Made by a program: the position numbers and the translations under genes. 64,000 nucleotides of DNA from Fibrella aquatilis (GTDB lineage Bacteria; Bacteroidota; Bacteroidia; Cytophagales; Spirosomataceae). The notes beneath the pieces are model-generated. The model saw only the letters and a program-made list of their open reading frames with translations, did no database searches and was not told the DNA's origin. The stretch is from the NCBI RefSeq assembly GCF_017353255.1, contig NZ_JAFMYU010000004.1, positions 307,376 through 371,375 on the forward strand, in the 5' to 3' direction. Shown here piece after piece: positions 26,791 to 36,741 of the stretch; within the stretch, counting starts at the first letter, position 1; each line of letters starts with the position of its first letter.

Positions 26791-29193
26791 ATGCTAACGA
26801 ACTACCTCAACATCGCCTGGCGGAATTTGGTCCGCCACAAGACCAACACGGGCATCAACGTCATTGGCCTGGCCATGGGGCTGGCGGCGTGTCTGCTGCT
26901 GGTTACCTACCTGAAACACGAGCTGAGCTACGACGCTTTCCACGCCAACGCCAACCGCCTGGTGCGCGTGACAATGGAGTACAGCGCCGACGGACAGGTG
27001 GGCAAGGTACCTACCACCGGCACCAAAGTGGCACCCGAACTGGGCCGCCAGTTTAGCGAAATCGAATCGGGCGTGCGGCTCATCAATGCCGAGGGCGTGG
27101 TGCAGGTGGGCGACAAGCAGTTTAGCGAAAAAGCCCTCCTCTACGCCGATTCGGCCTTTTTCTCCCTATTCACCTTCCCGCTGCTGAAAGGAAATGCCCA
27201 ACAGGCCCTGGCCGGACCAAACCTGGTGGTGCTGTCGGAAGCCACGGCGGCGAAGTATTTCGGTACGCAGAACCCGGTGGGTAAGGTGCTGAAAGTGAAC
27301 ACCGGTGGCCCCGCCGACAAGTATTTTACCGTAACGGGCGTGGTGGCCAACTGCCCCGCCAATTCGCAGATAAAGTATGACCTGGTGGCCTCGTTCACCA
27401 CGCTGCGGGCCTCGAAAACCGAAGAGTGGTGGTCGGCCAACTACGGCACCTACCTCCTGCTGCGGTCGCCCGAGGCGCTGGCCCCGCTTCAGGCCAAAAT
27501 TGGGCCGTTTATGAAGTCGCCCGCGGCGGCTACTGAGATGACCGGCGGCGACTACCTCACCTACAACCTCGAACCCATCCGGCGGGTACACTTGCAGTCG
27601 GAGGTGGGGGGGCTGTTTGAACCCAACGGCGACCTGACGTATGTGTATGTGTTCGGCATCATTTCGCTGCTGATTTTGCTCATTGCCTGCGTCAACTACA
27701 TCAACCTGGCCACGGCGCGGGCCGTTGAGCGGGCGCAGGAAGTGGGCGTGCGGAAGGTGCTGGGGGCCGAACAGAGCCAACTTTTCGGGCAGTTTATGGG
27801 CGAATCGCTACTGGTGACGGGGGCGGCCCTGGGGCTGGGCCTGCTGCTGGCCGGGCTGCTGCTGCCCCTCTTCAACGACCTCTCCGACCGGCGTTTTACG
27901 GTGGCGGGCTGGCTCAACCCCGGCTGGGTGGGGCTGGTGCTGGGCATTGGCCTGGTGGTGGCCCTGGTGGCGGGGGGCTACCCGGCCCTGCTCCTGGCCC
28001 GTTTTCGGCCCATGCAGGCCTTGCAGGGGCGGATGGCGCTGGGCGGCAACAGCCTGCGGCGGGGGCTGATTGTGTTTCAGTTTGCCATCACGGCCTTCCT
28101 CATCGTGAGCACGCTGGTGGTGCGCAATCAGCTCAGCTTCATCCAAACCAAAAAGCTGGGCTACAACCGCGACCGGGTTCTGGTGCTGCCCGCCACCCAG
28201 CAGGTGGCCGACAAGATCAGCACGCTGAAAAGCGAGTTCAAGCGCAACGCGGGGGTAGCGCAGGTATCGCTGGCCTACGAGTCGCCGGTGTTTGTGAACG
28301 GAGGTTACAGTATGCACCGCGCCGACAGGCCCGAAAGTCAGAACAAGCTGGTGACAGGCCTGGTGATCGACGCCGATTTTATTAAAACGATGGGCATTAG
28401 GCTATTAACCGGCGAGGACCTCACCACCGCCGACATGGCGCGGGTGAACGACCTGGCCGTAGACAGCCTGGATCGGTTCCGGTTCATCCTTAACGAGGCG
28501 GGTGCCAGGGCAATGGGTTGGACACCCCAAACCGCTCTTGGTCAGGCCATGAACGTCAACGGCCGGGCGGGCAAGGTGAAAGCCGTGGTGGCCGATTTCC
28601 ACTTTGCCTCCCTGAAGCAGCAGATCGGGCCGCTGGTACTCTTTCATCAGGGCGGCGGCAACGTCATCCTTGTGAAAACGGGCGGCGGTCAACTACCCGA
28701 AACCCTGGCCGCGCTGGAACGCACCTGGAAGCAGTTGCTGCCCAACCAGCCGTTTGCCTACCAGTTTATGGACCAGGAATTCAACAGCCTCTACACCAGC
28801 GAACTACGCACGGGCCGCATCTTCAGCGTGTTTGCGTTCCTGTCTATTTTTCTGGGTTGCCTGGGCCTGTTTGGCCTCTCGGCCTACACCACGGCGCAAC
28901 GCACGAAGGAGATCGGCGTACGGAAAGTGCTGGGGGCCAGCGTGATGAGCATCGTGACCCTGCTCTCGAAAGATTTCCTGACGCTCGTAGGCATTGCCTT
29001 TGTGGTGGCGGCTCCCCTGGCCTGGTGGGCCATGCACCGCTGGCTTCAGGATTTCGCCTACCGCGTCGATATAGCCTGGTGGGTCTTCGCGCTGGCCGGT
29101 GTGCTAGCCGTGGGTATTGCCCTGCTGACGGTGAGTTTCCAGAGCGTGAAAGCCGCGCTGATGAACCCGGTGAAGAGTTTGCGGAGTGAGTAA
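26791..29193 (+). CDS. MacB/FtsX-type ABC permease 8
   Basis: ATG 26791 is chosen because it gives MLTNYLNIAWRNLVRHK, aligned with the family. An upstream in-frame extension would translate the inverted repeat. The product has 800 residues. Coupling motifs are AQEVGVRKVLGA and KEIGVRKVLGAS (about 706). Silent positions are strongly GC-rich. The first membrane group has a run of small and leucine residues (GAALGLGLLLAGLLLPLF). The protein starts 9 bases after the repeat and ends at a second inverted repeat of 32-base arms. It is the last gene before promoter 3. Confidence 0.93.
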   Translation: MLTNYLNIAWRNLVRHKTNTGINVIGLAMGLAACLLLVTYLKHELSYDAFHANANRLVRVTMEYSADGQVGKVPTTGTKVAPELGRQFSEIESGVRLINAEGVVQVGDKQFSEKALLYADSAFFSLFTFPLLKGNAQQALAGPNLVVLSEATAAKYFGTQNPVGKVLKVNTGGPADKYFTVTGVVANCPANSQIKYDLVASFTTLRASKTEEWWSANYGTYLLLRSPEALAPLQAKIGPFMKSPAAATEMTGGDYLTYNLEPIRRVHLQSEVGGLFEPNGDLTYVYVFGIISLLILLIACVNYINLATARAVERAQEVGVRKVLGAEQSQLFGQFMGESLLVTGAALGLGLLLAGLLLPLFNDLSDRRFTVAGWLNPGWVGLVLGIGLVVALVAGGYPALLLARFRPMQALQGRMALGGNSLRRGLIVFQFAITAFLIVSTLVVRNQLSFIQTKKLGYNRDRVLVLPATQQVADKISTLKSEFKRNAGVAQVSLAYESPVFVNGGYSMHRADRPESQNKLVTGLVIDADFIKTMGIRLLTGEDLTTADMARVNDLAVDSLDRFRFILNEAGARAMGWTPQTALGQAMNVNGRAGKVKAVVADFHFASLKQQIGPLVLFHQGGGNVILVKTGGGQLPETLAALERTWKQLLPNQPFAYQFMDQEFNSLYTSELRTGRIFSVFAFLSIFLGCLGLFGLSAYTTAQRTKEIGVRKVLGASVMSIVTLLSKDFLTLVGIAFVVAAPLAWWAMHRWLQDFAYRVDIAWWVFALAGVLAVGIALLTVSFQSVKAALMNPVKSLRSE

Positions 29194-29279
29194 ACCTATA
29201 AGGAGAAGGAAACCTTATAGGTTGAGCTACAGCAGGCTACGCCGAGGCAACCTATAAGGTTTCCTTCTCCTTATAGATT
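29193..29279. repeat. Inverted repeat with 32-base arms after permease 8
   Basis: Arms 29193-29224 and 29248-29279 are complementary with one mismatch around a 23-base loop. The left arm starts at the last base of the permease stop codon. Within each arm CCTATAAGG and CCTTATAGG words form a smaller dyad. It directly precedes the activator sites of promoter 3 and can act as a terminator-like structure. Confidence 0.88.
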
Positions 29280-29310
29280 TACCGGACAAACAGTTGTCCA
29301 CTTTCGGACA
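29273..29310 (+). promoter_or_regulatory. Paired activator sites (UAS) of permease promoter 3
   Basis: TGTCCA-N4-CGGACA lies at 29295-29310, centred 62 bases before the -24 GG. A perfect CGGACA half-site at 29283-29288 belongs to a second site centred 22 bases further upstream; its other half (29273-29278) is not recognisable. Confidence 0.7.
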
Positions 29311-29321
29311 GTATTTTCCCT

Positions 29322-29356
29322 AAAAAGCCCATTTCTGAGCCAGAAATGGGCTTTTT
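29322..29356 (+). terminator. Hairpin between UAS and promoter 3
   Basis: Perfect 16-base arms (29322-29337 and 29341-29356) around a 3-base loop, with A-tract before and T-tract after, make it a strong intrinsic terminator able to work in both directions. Confidence 0.75.
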
Positions 29357-29361
29357 TTGTC

Positions 29362-29378
29362 GTGGCACGGCCATTGAC
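29362..29378 (+). promoter_or_regulatory. Sigma-54 (-24/-12) promoter 3
   Basis: GTGGCACGGCCATTGAC matches the consensus with the usual 11-base step. Transcription should start near 29388, some 34 bases before permease 9. Confidence 0.78.
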
Positions 29379-29421
29379 ATAGTCTATCTAACAAACTGCC
29401 GCTACTAACCAATACCGCCTT

Positions 29422-31788
29422 ATGTTCAGAAATTACGTCAAAATCGCCTGGCGCAGTTTGGTCAATAACCGGCTGTTTTCGCTCATAAACATAGTTGGGT
29501 TGGCGGGTGGACTGGCCGTGTGCCTGCTCAACATCGCCCACATCAGGAGCGTGTTTCAAACGGATTCCTTCCAGCTAAAAGGCGACCGGATTGTCCGCAT
29601 CCTGACCGACGTGACGGACCTCAACGGCAACAAACAAGTCTGGGCCGCGTCGCCTATTCCCCTGGCCGAACAACTTCAGCGCGACTATCCGTTTGTAGAA
29701 AGCACCGCCCGCGTGATCCGCACCTACGGCAACCTTAACGCCAACAAACATAAGTTCGACGATGTGGCCGTGTATGCCGTCGATTCGTCGTTTTTCTCCA
29801 TTTTCAGCTTTCCGCTGGCGCAGGGTCACCCCGCTACGCAGCCCGGCACGGCGGTGCTGACGCACGAAACGGCCGTTCGCTTTTTTGGCAAGACATCACC
29901 ACTGGGTAAGGTGATTCAGCAGGAAGGAACCTCGCCAACGGTGGTGACGGGGGTGCTGGCCAAATTCCCCAACGCATCGCACCTCCGCTTCGACGTGCTG
30001 GTGTCGACGGGGTCGGTCAAGCCAACACCGTCGTGGCAAGACTGGCGGACGTATTCGGAAGGGAACACCTATGTGCTGCTCCGGTCAGGCGTACCGGTCG
30101 AGAAACTGGCCGGGGTGCTGCCTTCGGTGGTGAAACGGGCCACGCAGGGCATGCAGCTTAGGAGCGAGAAAGGCTATAGTCTTCGGGCGCAGCCGCTTAT
30201 GAGCATTTCACCCGCCCGCGAAAACGTGGTGGGTATGGCGCGGGGTGTGCCCATGTGGGTATTGCTCGTGGAGATGGGCATTGGGTTGATTGCCCTGCTC
30301 ATGGCGGCGTTCAACTACATCAACCTCACGCTGGCCCGGTCGTTGAGCCGCGCCCGCGAGGTGGGTGTGCGAAAAGCTGCCGGAGCCACGCGGGGGCAGG
30401 TAGTGGGGCAGTTCATGGCCGAGTCGGCATTGTTGGCCTTGCTCAGTGCCGGGCTGGCGTTCGGGCTGTTTGGTCTCATGGAAAACATGGCCTTTGTGCA
30501 ACGGTGGCTAGAGGGTGGCGTTCGGTGGGATGCCACGCTGGTGGGGTCGTTCCTGGGCTTTAGCCTGGCGGCGGGGCTATTGGCGGGTTTTTTTCCGGGG
30601 CGGATTCTGTCGGGTTTCCAGGCCGCCGAGGTACTGCGCAGTCACTCCGGGCTACGCTTAATTCGAGGACTTTCGCTCCGTAAAATCCTGATCGTGACGC
30701 AGTTCAGCATTGCACTCGTGGCCATGATTGCTCTGCTCAGTACGCGCCGACAAATGAGTTTCATGATCACCGGCGACTACGGGTTCCGCCGCGACCGCAT
30801 CCTGAATGTTCCCCTGAACGACATTCCCTTCGACCGCTACGCCAACGAGCTGGCCAACCTGCCGGGCATCGAACACGTGGCGGCCACCTCAGGCCTCTTC
30901 GGCGATTTTGGCTCAGCCATTGCCTTCCTAAAACGAAGCCGTAGCAGCACTGACTCGATCATGGCAGATACCTACGCCGTGCATCCCGAACTGGCCCCGG
31001 CCATGAGCCTGTCGCTGCTGGCCGGGCGCGAACTGCCACCGTTGACTGGTCAGCAAACTGGCAATCAGGTACTTATTAACGAAGAGGCCGTGCGTACGTT
31101 GAAGCTGGGTAGTCCCGGCACGGCAGTGGGGCAGGCACTGTGGCTCACCGACAGTACCGAAGTGCGGGTGGCCGGGGTGCTGAAAGACTTCCGATACCTT
31201 CCGTTTACGTTCACTATCAGGCCGTTGGTGCTGCGGCCTCAGCCCAGCGGGTTCCGGTTTGTGAGCATAGCCGTGGCACCAGGGCAGGAACAGGCCGTGC
31301 TGGCGGGCGTAACCCGGCTTTGGCATCGGCTCCACCCCTATGATCCGTTCGACGGGCAATGGCAGGATGATTTCCTGAAAAACAGGCAGGGCAGTGCCGC
31401 CGACGACATCCAGTTTCTGGGGTTGCTGGTGGTGCTGGCGTTCCTGATTAGCTGCCTCGGTTTGTTGGGCATCGTAACCTACACTACTCAGACCCGCACC
31501 AAAGAAATTGGCGTACGAAAAGTACTGGGGGCAGAGGTAGGGCAGTTGGTGTGGCTGCTGGCGCGGGGTTTTGCGGGCTTGCTCCTCATTGCCAGCGTCA
31601 TTGCGCTGCCGCTGGGCTACCTGGCGGGCACGGCTATCCTGTCTAATTTCGCTTACCACACCACCGTGGGCATTGGTACTATGCTGGCCTGCGTGGGTAC
31701 GTTGTTGGCCCTGGGTGCCCTGAGCATTGGTTTCCAAACTTACAGAGCCGCCCAGATGGACCCGGTGAAGAGTTTGCGGAGCGAGTAG
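29422..31788 (+). CDS. MacB/FtsX-type ABC permease 9 (divergent C-terminus)
   Basis: The protein has 788 residues, the shortest full copy. The N-terminal helix differs (LFSLINIVGLAGGLAVCLLNIAHI), and the DELSYDRF motif that follows this helix in the others is absent (RSVFQTDSF instead). Coupling motifs are AREVGVRKAAGA and KEIGVRKVLGAEVGQLVWLLARGFAG (from about 694). Its last helices, SNFAYHTTVGIGTMLACVGTLLALGALSIGFQTYRAAQ, end in MDPVKSLRSE. Like permeases 5 and 7, it keeps only the coupling motif and the final tail in common with the rest. It leads the promoter 3 operon. Confidence 0.92.
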   Translation: MFRNYVKIAWRSLVNNRLFSLINIVGLAGGLAVCLLNIAHIRSVFQTDSFQLKGDRIVRILTDVTDLNGNKQVWAASPIPLAEQLQRDYPFVESTARVIRTYGNLNANKHKFDDVAVYAVDSSFFSIFSFPLAQGHPATQPGTAVLTHETAVRFFGKTSPLGKVIQQEGTSPTVVTGVLAKFPNASHLRFDVLVSTGSVKPTPSWQDWRTYSEGNTYVLLRSGVPVEKLAGVLPSVVKRATQGMQLRSEKGYSLRAQPLMSISPARENVVGMARGVPMWVLLVEMGIGLIALLMAAFNYINLTLARSLSRAREVGVRKAAGATRGQVVGQFMAESALLALLSAGLAFGLFGLMENMAFVQRWLEGGVRWDATLVGSFLGFSLAAGLLAGFFPGRILSGFQAAEVLRSHSGLRLIRGLSLRKILIVTQFSIALVAMIALLSTRRQMSFMITGDYGFRRDRILNVPLNDIPFDRYANELANLPGIEHVAATSGLFGDFGSAIAFLKRSRSSTDSIMADTYAVHPELAPAMSLSLLAGRELPPLTGQQTGNQVLINEEAVRTLKLGSPGTAVGQALWLTDSTEVRVAGVLKDFRYLPFTFTIRPLVLRPQPSGFRFVSIAVAPGQEQAVLAGVTRLWHRLHPYDPFDGQWQDDFLKNRQGSAADDIQFLGLLVVLAFLISCLGLLGIVTYTTQTRTKEIGVRKVLGAEVGQLVWLLARGFAGLLLIASVIALPLGYLAGTAILSNFAYHTTVGIGTMLACVGTLLALGALSIGFQTYRAAQMDPVKSLRSE

Positions 31789-31794
31789 GAAAGG

Positions 31795-31915
31795 GAATGT
31801 ACAATGTATAATGTACAATGTACAATGGCTCCGCCGATGCGGTACAATGGCCCTTTACCCACATAGAATACTGACAGTCAATACATTGTACATTGTCCAT
31901 TATTCATTGTACATT
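31795..31915. repeat. TGTACAAT-type inverted repeat, copy 2
   Basis: This copy shares CCGCCGATGCGGTACAATGG and the loop wording with the element at 26.6 kb and has the same TGTACAAT outer words, but the right inner arm (about 15 bases complementary to the CCGCCGATGC region) is missing. It again fills the gap between two permease genes. Sequence between homologous copies differs by small indels, as in a decaying mobile or recombining element. Confidence 0.82.
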
Positions 31916-31921
31916 AAAACT

Positions 31922-34324
31922 ATGTTCACGAACTACGTCAAAATCGCGTTCCGCAACTTGTGGAAAAACCGCGTCTACAGTGGCATTAACGTGTTTGGCC
32001 TGGCGGTGGGGCTGGCCACCTGCCTGCTCATTGCGCTCTATGTGGCCGACGAATTGAGCTACGACCGCCACCACGAGCGGGCTAACCGGATCTATCGGTT
32101 TGTGCACCGCACGCAGTGGGACGGCGGCGACATGAACGTGGCCATCACCTCAGCTCCCTACGCGGCGGCGTTGAAACAGATGTACCCGGAGATCGAGCAG
32201 ACCGTGCGTGTCTTTCGCGAAGGAGGCGGCATCATTCAGGCCGGGCAAACAAAGCTCAATGCCGACGATATCGTGTTTGCCGATGCCAGCCTCTTTAAGG
32301 TGTTTACCCATCCGTTTCTGGCTGGCGACCCCAACACCGCCCTCAGCAAACCACAGTCTATCGTACTCACCAACGATCTGGCCACCCGCCTCTTCGGCAG
32401 CGCCACCAATGCTCTGGGCAAAACGGTGCTGTTTGAAAACAATTTCCCCAACCTGGTTACGGGTGTCATCGACGACGTACCGGCTAATTCGCACCTGACA
32501 TTCAGCGCTATACGTTCGCTGAAAGCCGACTATACCAGTGGCTGGCAGGACTTCACCCTCTATACGTACCTCCTGCTAAAAGCCGACCGGTCTGGTGCCG
32601 CACCCGACCCGGCGAAGCTGTCCGCCAAATTCCCGGCTTTTTACAAGCGCTACGTCAAACCAGAAATGGGCGACGTCAAGTACACCATCACGCTCCAACC
32701 GCTGACGTCCATTCACCTGCACTCGAACCTGGATTATGAGATTGGCCCCAACGGCAACAGCCAAACGGTGCTGGTGTTTAGTCTCATTGGCGGGCTGATT
32801 TTGCTGCTGGCGGGCATCAACTACATGAACCTGGCCACGGCGCGGTCCATCATCCGTATCCGGGAGGTGGGCGTGCGGCAGGCCATTGGCTCCGGGCGTA
32901 GTCAGTTGGCGGGCCTGTTCCTGACCGAAACCCTGCTGCTGACGGTGGTGGCCACGTCAGTGGGCGTATTGTTGGCCTATGCGGCCCTGCCCATTTTCAA
33001 CCAGTTAACGGGTAAGTCGCTGTCTATCTGGCGGTTTGGCGTGGGCTATAGCCTGCTGGCGGTGCTTGGCTTTGCGTTGCTCACGGGCTTGCTGAGCGGC
33101 ACCTATCCCGCCGTGTTCCTGTCGGGATCGCGCACGGTGGCGGCGTTGCGGGGGCAGTTGGGCAATCAGGCGGGCACATTGCGGTTTCGGAAGCTGCTGG
33201 TTACGGGGCAGTTTGTAGTCACGGTGGCACTCATCGCGGCGTCGGGAATCATCTACCAGCAGCTTCGCTACACGCTGACCAAAGACCTGGGTTTCAACAA
33301 AGAGCAGGTGCTCACGGTGCATCTGCATAATGAACAAACCCGCACTCAGCTACCGGCCATGAAGGCGCAATTGCTGGGCAGTTCGGTCATCAACGGGGTG
33401 GCGGCGGCCAGCAACCCCATTGGCGTTAACAGCCTGGGCAGCAGCGGGTATTTTTTTGAAGTAGACGGAAAAATGACTCAATCAACCCGGATGACCAAGA
33501 CACTTCAGGTAGATGCCGATTTCTTGCCCACCATGGAAATCAAGCTGGTGCAGGGCCGCAACTTCTCAGAAGCCAACCCCGCCGACCGGGCCAACGCAAT
33601 CCTGGTCAACGAATCGCTGGTGAAGGCCATTGGCTGGCAGAACCCGCTGGGTAAGCGCGTGAAGTTCTTTACCAAAGACGGCCCCGCCGAACGCCGGGTG
33701 GTGGGTGTAGTCCGCGATTTCCATACGCACTCGCTGCAACACAAAATTGAGCCGCTGGCTCTACAACTGCCCCCCTCGCCCGACGAGCAGGACAACCTGT
33801 ATATCAACGTCAGGGCGGGACAGACCAGAGCGGCGCTGGCCCTAATCGAAAAAACGTACCGGCAGTTTGAACCCGGCAGTGTGTTCGACTACCAGTTTCT
33901 GGACCAGAATTTCGCCAAACAATATGCTACCGAACAGAAGCAGAGTCAGTTGCTGCTGATTTTCACCGCCCTCGCTATCCTCATTGCCTGCCTGGGTCTG
34001 TTCGGCCTCACTACGTTCATGGCCGAGCAGCGTACCAAAGAGATCGGCGTGCGTAAAGTGCTGGGGGCTAGCGTGACCAGCATTGTCGCGCTGCTAAGCA
34101 AAGACTTTCTCAAGTTAGTGCTGGTGGCCATTGTCATCGCCTCGCCCCTGGCCAACTACGCCATGACCAAATGGCTGAACACCTTCGCCTACAAGATCAC
34201 CCCCGGCTGGGATGTCTTCGCCCTGGCGGGTATACTGGCCATAGGCATTGCCCTGATCACGGTGAGTTTCCAGAGCATCCGCGCCGCCCTGACAAACCCC
34301 GTGAAGAGTTTACGAAGTGAATAG
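31922..34324 (+). CDS. MacB/FtsX-type ABC permease 10
   Basis: ATG 31922 reads MFTNYVKIAFRNLWKNRVYSG and aligns with the family; upstream in-frame codons lie in the inverted repeat. The product has 800 residues. Coupling motifs are IREVGVRQAIGS (with Gln for the usual Lys) and KEIGVRKVLGAS (about 706). An asparagine replaces the usual tryptophan in IASPLANYAM, and the tail has ALTNPVKSLRSE. It is second in the promoter 3 operon, with permease 11 starting 4 bases after its stop. Confidence 0.93.
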   Translation: MFTNYVKIAFRNLWKNRVYSGINVFGLAVGLATCLLIALYVADELSYDRHHERANRIYRFVHRTQWDGGDMNVAITSAPYAAALKQMYPEIEQTVRVFREGGGIIQAGQTKLNADDIVFADASLFKVFTHPFLAGDPNTALSKPQSIVLTNDLATRLFGSATNALGKTVLFENNFPNLVTGVIDDVPANSHLTFSAIRSLKADYTSGWQDFTLYTYLLLKADRSGAAPDPAKLSAKFPAFYKRYVKPEMGDVKYTITLQPLTSIHLHSNLDYEIGPNGNSQTVLVFSLIGGLILLLAGINYMNLATARSIIRIREVGVRQAIGSGRSQLAGLFLTETLLLTVVATSVGVLLAYAALPIFNQLTGKSLSIWRFGVGYSLLAVLGFALLTGLLSGTYPAVFLSGSRTVAALRGQLGNQAGTLRFRKLLVTGQFVVTVALIAASGIIYQQLRYTLTKDLGFNKEQVLTVHLHNEQTRTQLPAMKAQLLGSSVINGVAAASNPIGVNSLGSSGYFFEVDGKMTQSTRMTKTLQVDADFLPTMEIKLVQGRNFSEANPADRANAILVNESLVKAIGWQNPLGKRVKFFTKDGPAERRVVGVVRDFHTHSLQHKIEPLALQLPPSPDEQDNLYINVRAGQTRAALALIEKTYRQFEPGSVFDYQFLDQNFAKQYATEQKQSQLLLIFTALAILIACLGLFGLTTFMAEQRTKEIGVRKVLGASVTSIVALLSKDFLKLVLVAIVIASPLANYAMTKWLNTFAYKITPGWDVFALAGILAIGIALITVSFQSIRAALTNPVKSLRSE

Positions 34325-34328
34325 AATC

Positions 34329-36722
34329 ATGCTCAAAAACTACATCCTCCTTGCCTGGCGGAGTGCCCGCCGCAACCGCGCATCGGCCCTGGTCAATGTG
34401 GCGGGCCTCACGCTCGGCCTTACCTGCTGCCTGCTCATCACGGCCTATGTGCTGGATGAACTGAGCTATGATCGTTTCCACCAAAAAGCTGACCGGATCG
34501 TGCTCCTGCAACAGTTTGAGAACTCGGCCGGTAGCGGCGGTAAACTGGCTACTGATTTTAAGCAGCGCTTTTCGCAGGTAGAAAACGTGGCGCGGCTGCA
34601 CCGGGCGCAGCCGCTGCTGGGTAGTCAGGCCACGGCTGCGTATGAAGAAAACTTTGCCTTCGCCGACAGCACCGTCTTCGACGTGTTTACCCTGCCGCTG
34701 ACCCTGGGCAACCCGAAAACGGCTCTCACCGAGCAATATGGCGTGGTATTGACCGAACGCATGGCCGAAAAGTATTTTCCGAAGCAAAATCCGCTGGGGC
34801 AGCCGCTGCGCTACAACAACAAACAAACGCTGCACGTAACGGGCGTACTGCGTGAATTGCCGGGCCATTCGCACCAGAGAATCGACTTCCTCGCCAACTA
34901 CGCCAATGCCAACGAACTGCTGGGCTACGACGTGACAACCAACCTCTGGGGCGGCAACGCCTGGACCTACCTGCTGATGGCCCCCGGCACCTCGGGCATC
35001 TCGGCCAACGTGGCTGCGCTGACTGCCCAATTTCCAACCTACCTGAAACAACTCAACGACCCCAACGTGGGCGTCTGGAAATTACGCCTTATTCCCCTCA
35101 CCGATCTCTACCTGAAAACCGACCTGATTGCGCCCAACCGGCAAACCTACGTCACCATTTTTTCGGTGGTAGCCCTGCTCATTCTGGCGCTGGCGGGCTT
35201 CAACTATGTCAACCTCGCCACGGCTCAGGCTACCACGCGGGCGCGCGAAGTGGGCGTACGTAAGGTGCTCGGGTCTACCTTCGGGCAGTTGTGGCGGCAG
35301 TTTTTGGGCGAAACGGCCCTATTTGTGGGCCTCTCCGTCGTGTTAACGCTGCTGCTGGTACCTGCGTTGCTGCCTGCCTTCAACACGTTGACCGACAAAC
35401 AGATACTGCTCAGCGATCTGCTTACCCTACCCCGGCTGCTCGGCCTGGCGGGTGGGCTGTTGGGACTGTGCCTACTGGCGGGAAGCTACCCCGCCCTTGT
35501 GCTGGCTCGATTCAGGCCGGTGGCGGTGCTCAAGGGTGTCAACCCCACCACGGCGGGGCAACGACCCAAACTCCGTCAACTGCTGGTGGTGGGGCAGTTT
35601 ACGGTGTCGGTGGTGATGCTGGTGGCTACGCTGGTGATCTACAACCAACTTCGTTACGTGCAGCATAAAAACCTGGGCTACAGCCGCGATCAGGTGCTGG
35701 TGCTCAATTTCCACGATGCCAGTACCGAGGCCAAACGGCAGTTTAACCAGCAAGTGCAATCGCTGGCGGGGGTGCGGGTGGCGTCGCAGAGTTTCACCGT
35801 GCCCGGCAGCGGTATGCTTATTAATGACAAACTCGTGAGCGACTATGCACCCAAAGGCTCTACCAACCTCAACATTAGCCGGTTAACAATTGACGATAAG
35901 TTTCTGAATACGTTCGACATCCGCCTGCTACAGGGCCGCAACCTCGACAATAACCGCCCCGCCGACGGCAAGTCGTTTTTGATTAATCAGGCCGCGATGG
36001 CCTATTTCGGCTGGACCACCATCAGCGGCAAAATGCTGGGATACTACACCTTCGAGTACGATGGGTCGGGGGGGTACCGCGAGGTGCCGCAGCGCGGGCC
36101 GGTGGTGGGTGTGGTGGCCGATTACCACCAGAAGAACCTGAAAAACACCATCCCGCCCCTGCTCTTCACGCTAGGCAGCGGCAACGAGGGTTTTCTGTCG
36201 GTGAAGCTACAGGCGGGTAGTGTACCAGCCACGGTCAAAAGCATCGAAGCACTCTGGCAAAAGTCCTTCCCCAATACGCCTTTCGACTATGAGTTTATGG
36301 ACGATTTTTTCACCCGCTCTTACCGCGCCGACGAGCGCGCCGGGCAGGTATTTGGTCTGTTTGCGGGCCTGGCGGTGCTCATTTCGTGCCTGGGTTTGTT
36401 TGGGCTGGCCGCGTTCATGGCCGAGCAGCGCACCAAAGAAATTGGCGTACGCAAAGTGCTGGGGGCCAGCGTCTACAGCATCATCGCCCTGCTCTCCGGC
36501 GACTTCCTCAAGCTAGTGCTCATTGCCATCCTCATGGCCACCCCCCTGGCCTGGTACGCCATGACCCGCTGGCTGGAAGACTTCGCCTATAAGATCACCA
36601 TCGAGTGGTGGATTTTTGCCCTGGCGGGCCTGTTGGCCGTGACTATTGCTTTACTCACGGTAAGCTTCCAGAGCATCCGCGCCGCGCTGATGAACCCGGT
36701 AAAAAGTTTGCGCAGTGAGTGA
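34329..36722 (+). CDS. MacB/FtsX-type ABC permease 11
   Basis: ATG 34329 gives MLKNYILLAWRSARRNRAS. The GTG at 34317 in the end of the previous gene would add four residues and is less likely. The product has 797 residues, with coupling motifs AREVGVRKVLGS and KEIGVRKVLGAS (about 703). In the C-terminal region LLSGDFLKLV replaces LLSKDF, as in the two prefix-domain permeases with GGDF. The second periplasmic domain contains a glycine-rich insertion (YEYDGSGGYREVPQRGP). It is the last gene of the promoter 3 operon. Confidence 0.93.
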   Translation: MLKNYILLAWRSARRNRASALVNVAGLTLGLTCCLLITAYVLDELSYDRFHQKADRIVLLQQFENSAGSGGKLATDFKQRFSQVENVARLHRAQPLLGSQATAAYEENFAFADSTVFDVFTLPLTLGNPKTALTEQYGVVLTERMAEKYFPKQNPLGQPLRYNNKQTLHVTGVLRELPGHSHQRIDFLANYANANELLGYDVTTNLWGGNAWTYLLMAPGTSGISANVAALTAQFPTYLKQLNDPNVGVWKLRLIPLTDLYLKTDLIAPNRQTYVTIFSVVALLILALAGFNYVNLATAQATTRAREVGVRKVLGSTFGQLWRQFLGETALFVGLSVVLTLLLVPALLPAFNTLTDKQILLSDLLTLPRLLGLAGGLLGLCLLAGSYPALVLARFRPVAVLKGVNPTTAGQRPKLRQLLVVGQFTVSVVMLVATLVIYNQLRYVQHKNLGYSRDQVLVLNFHDASTEAKRQFNQQVQSLAGVRVASQSFTVPGSGMLINDKLVSDYAPKGSTNLNISRLTIDDKFLNTFDIRLLQGRNLDNNRPADGKSFLINQAAMAYFGWTTISGKMLGYYTFEYDGSGGYREVPQRGPVVGVVADYHQKNLKNTIPPLLFTLGSGNEGFLSVKLQAGSVPATVKSIEALWQKSFPNTPFDYEFMDDFFTRSYRADERAGQVFGLFAGLAVLISCLGLFGLAAFMAEQRTKEIGVRKVLGASVYSIIALLSGDFLKLVLIAILMATPLAWYAMTRWLEDFAYKITIEWWIFALAGLLAVTIALLTVSFQSIRAALMNPVKSLRSE

Positions 36723-36741
36723 AGGTAATGTAGATGAATCT

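Noticed and set aside
31811..31921. N-terminal extension of permease 10
   Set aside because: It lies in the second copy of the inverted repeat and has no similarity to other family starts.
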